In this document: positions 62,923 through 64,000 of the stretch, piece after piece
How the letters are laid out: each line of letters opens with the position of its first letter
Numbering within the stretch: the stretch's first letter is position 1
Assembly (NCBI GenBank): GCA_904063045.1
Contig: CAJFCJ010000004.1
Span: 2,349,713 to 2,413,712 of the forward strand
Length of the DNA: 64,000 nucleotides
DNA from: Dimorphilus gyrociliatus
Lineage: Eukaryota > Annelida > Polychaeta > Dinophilidae
Direction of reading: 5' to 3'
Position numbers and translations under genes: made by a program
The notes under the pieces: generated by a model
Databases searched by the model: none
What the model was told of the DNA's origin: nothing
The model's input: the letters and a program-made list of their open reading frames with translations, nothing else

Positions 62923-64000
62923 AAAAAGTATAGAAAGAGTAATTGAAAAGAGTAAAAGTTGAAAAATAGAGAAAAACCCTTCAATATTTAATCTTTATTA
63001 AGTCGACATCCAGATGAGATTTTTTATGTTATATTTTATTCATCAATTTATAAATGTATGAGAAGAAACTATATATTAGATTATTATGGAATAAAAGAGA
63101 GCATTACGTAATATATATATCTATATATATATATGAATTTTACGATTGGCAGGCTACTTACCTATCAATAAACTTTCGGTACGTAAAAATAAATATATGC
63201 AAGTGTTAAATCGCTCTCACTTATGTTCCCTTTTATTAGTTTTCATTATATAATTAGGAAAACATTAAAGCTAAAAGCATCATAAATAATACCGTCACCT
63301 TACTCCTTTGATAATAAGTATATTTCCTTTTTTCCCTTTGTCTTTTATAATTTTTAGTTGTTTTAAGCTTAGTTATCTTCGGAATACTGTATCTCTCTCT
63401 CTCCCTAGCTCGCCCTATGTCTTTTGACACTTCACGATACCCCCCGCTTACATCCCCTCTGTCTTTCTCTCCTCTCGCTCCCACTCGTCCACACACACAC
63501 ACACACTTGACACCAACATACACTTTCTCTCTTTTTGTTACTCTCTTGCCATTCTTCAAACTGACTATAGAGACAATCGAGAAAATTACTCTTGAACGAA
63601 AAAGCACGAATTTGACTCTAGATTAAAATAATACCCAAATTACCGGTTGCTTAATTGGAATTGTGACGTCATCAATATAGAGCCTAATTGACAAGCAGAT
63701 GCGTGATTTGCGTCGCTCATTTGCGCCTCTCAGTGCTCTTCTTTTGATGCATAATTTACAAAGAACGAATGCCAATTTTCATAGGATTCGATTTAGTGCT
63801 CGCTTGCATTATTTTGTCAGAACAGATGCAAAACTCCTAGTACATTCTTCGACGTCTAAACATTTCCGGTTAATTAGTATTTGGCATTTATGAAAAGGAA
63901 GGCGTCTTTCATTCAAGTGCACACTTGCATAATTCTTTATTGTCGTATCGTTAGATGTTACCTTTAAAAGGAAAAGATAAAAAGAATATTGCCTGACAGT

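Larger units (their letters stand above)
51800..64000. other. Twelve-kb gene-poor stretch
   Basis: Apart from the coding-like piece at 52225-52652 I see no supported gene. It contains simple repeats at 54261, 57706, 60247, 61687 and 62881 and many AT-rich tracts. It could be intergenic, a large intron or regulatory DNA of a neighbouring gene outside the window. Several small frames (53275-53475, 58700-58909, 60670-60867, 63254-63893) lack motifs. Confidence 0.4.

Noticed and set aside
63664-63671. TGACGTCA palindrome (CRE-like), also at 3193-3200
   Set aside because: An eight-base match is expected by chance in 64 kb; no promoter evidence nearby.
63254-63893. Small frames on both strands
   Set aside because: They are driven by CT/CA-rich simple sequence or lack any recognisable domain.

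Overview
The window reads as nuclear DNA of an invertebrate animal. It is very AT-rich. Genes are split into many small exons by short GT-AG introns, often 45-90 bp. The proteins are animal-specific: receptor tyrosine phosphatase, Golgi glycosyltransferases, PAN/apple, mucin-like and Ig-like modules. Microsatellites and Tc1 elements fill the spaces. Fucolectin-domain receptor phosphatases suggest a lophotrochozoan (for example an annelid), but that placement is inference only. All exon models were made by eye from splice sites and reading phase.

Layout. (1) 1-9.4 kb: two related minus-strand genes for secreted/membrane proteins (signal peptide, Ig-like domain, Ser/Thr-rich stalk, SEA-like domain, and in the complete copy a Cys-rich domain, one membrane span and a tail) flank a plus-strand chondroitin sulfate synthase-like gene. 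(2) 11.3-26.8 kb: a glycosyltransferase cluster with one fucosyltransferase-like gene and three beta-1,4-galactosyltransferase-like genes. Each of the three carries two or three PAN/apple domains after the catalytic domain. A decayed Tc1-type element sits in a large intron of the middle one. (3) 28.1-39.8 kb: a 27-exon receptor tyrosine phosphatase (minus strand) head-to-head with a 14-exon gene (plus strand). Their about 818-residue ectodomains are almost identical, but the second gene has its own membrane exon and a short tyrosine-containing tail in place of the phosphatase domains. (4) 40-64 kb: mostly non-coding DNA with an NAD(P)HX epimerase gene (minus), a second Tc1-type element and a few orphan coding-like pieces.

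How the genes may work together. The glycosyltransferases are all predicted Golgi enzymes acting on proteoglycan or cell-surface glycans. The Ig/SEA proteins and the fucolectin-type receptors are predicted surface proteins that could carry or bind such glycans. The two receptors could bind the same ligand and send opposite signals, one removing phosphate from tyrosines and the other offering tyrosines as docking sites. This pair and the galactosyltransferase-PAN fusions are the most novel items in the window.
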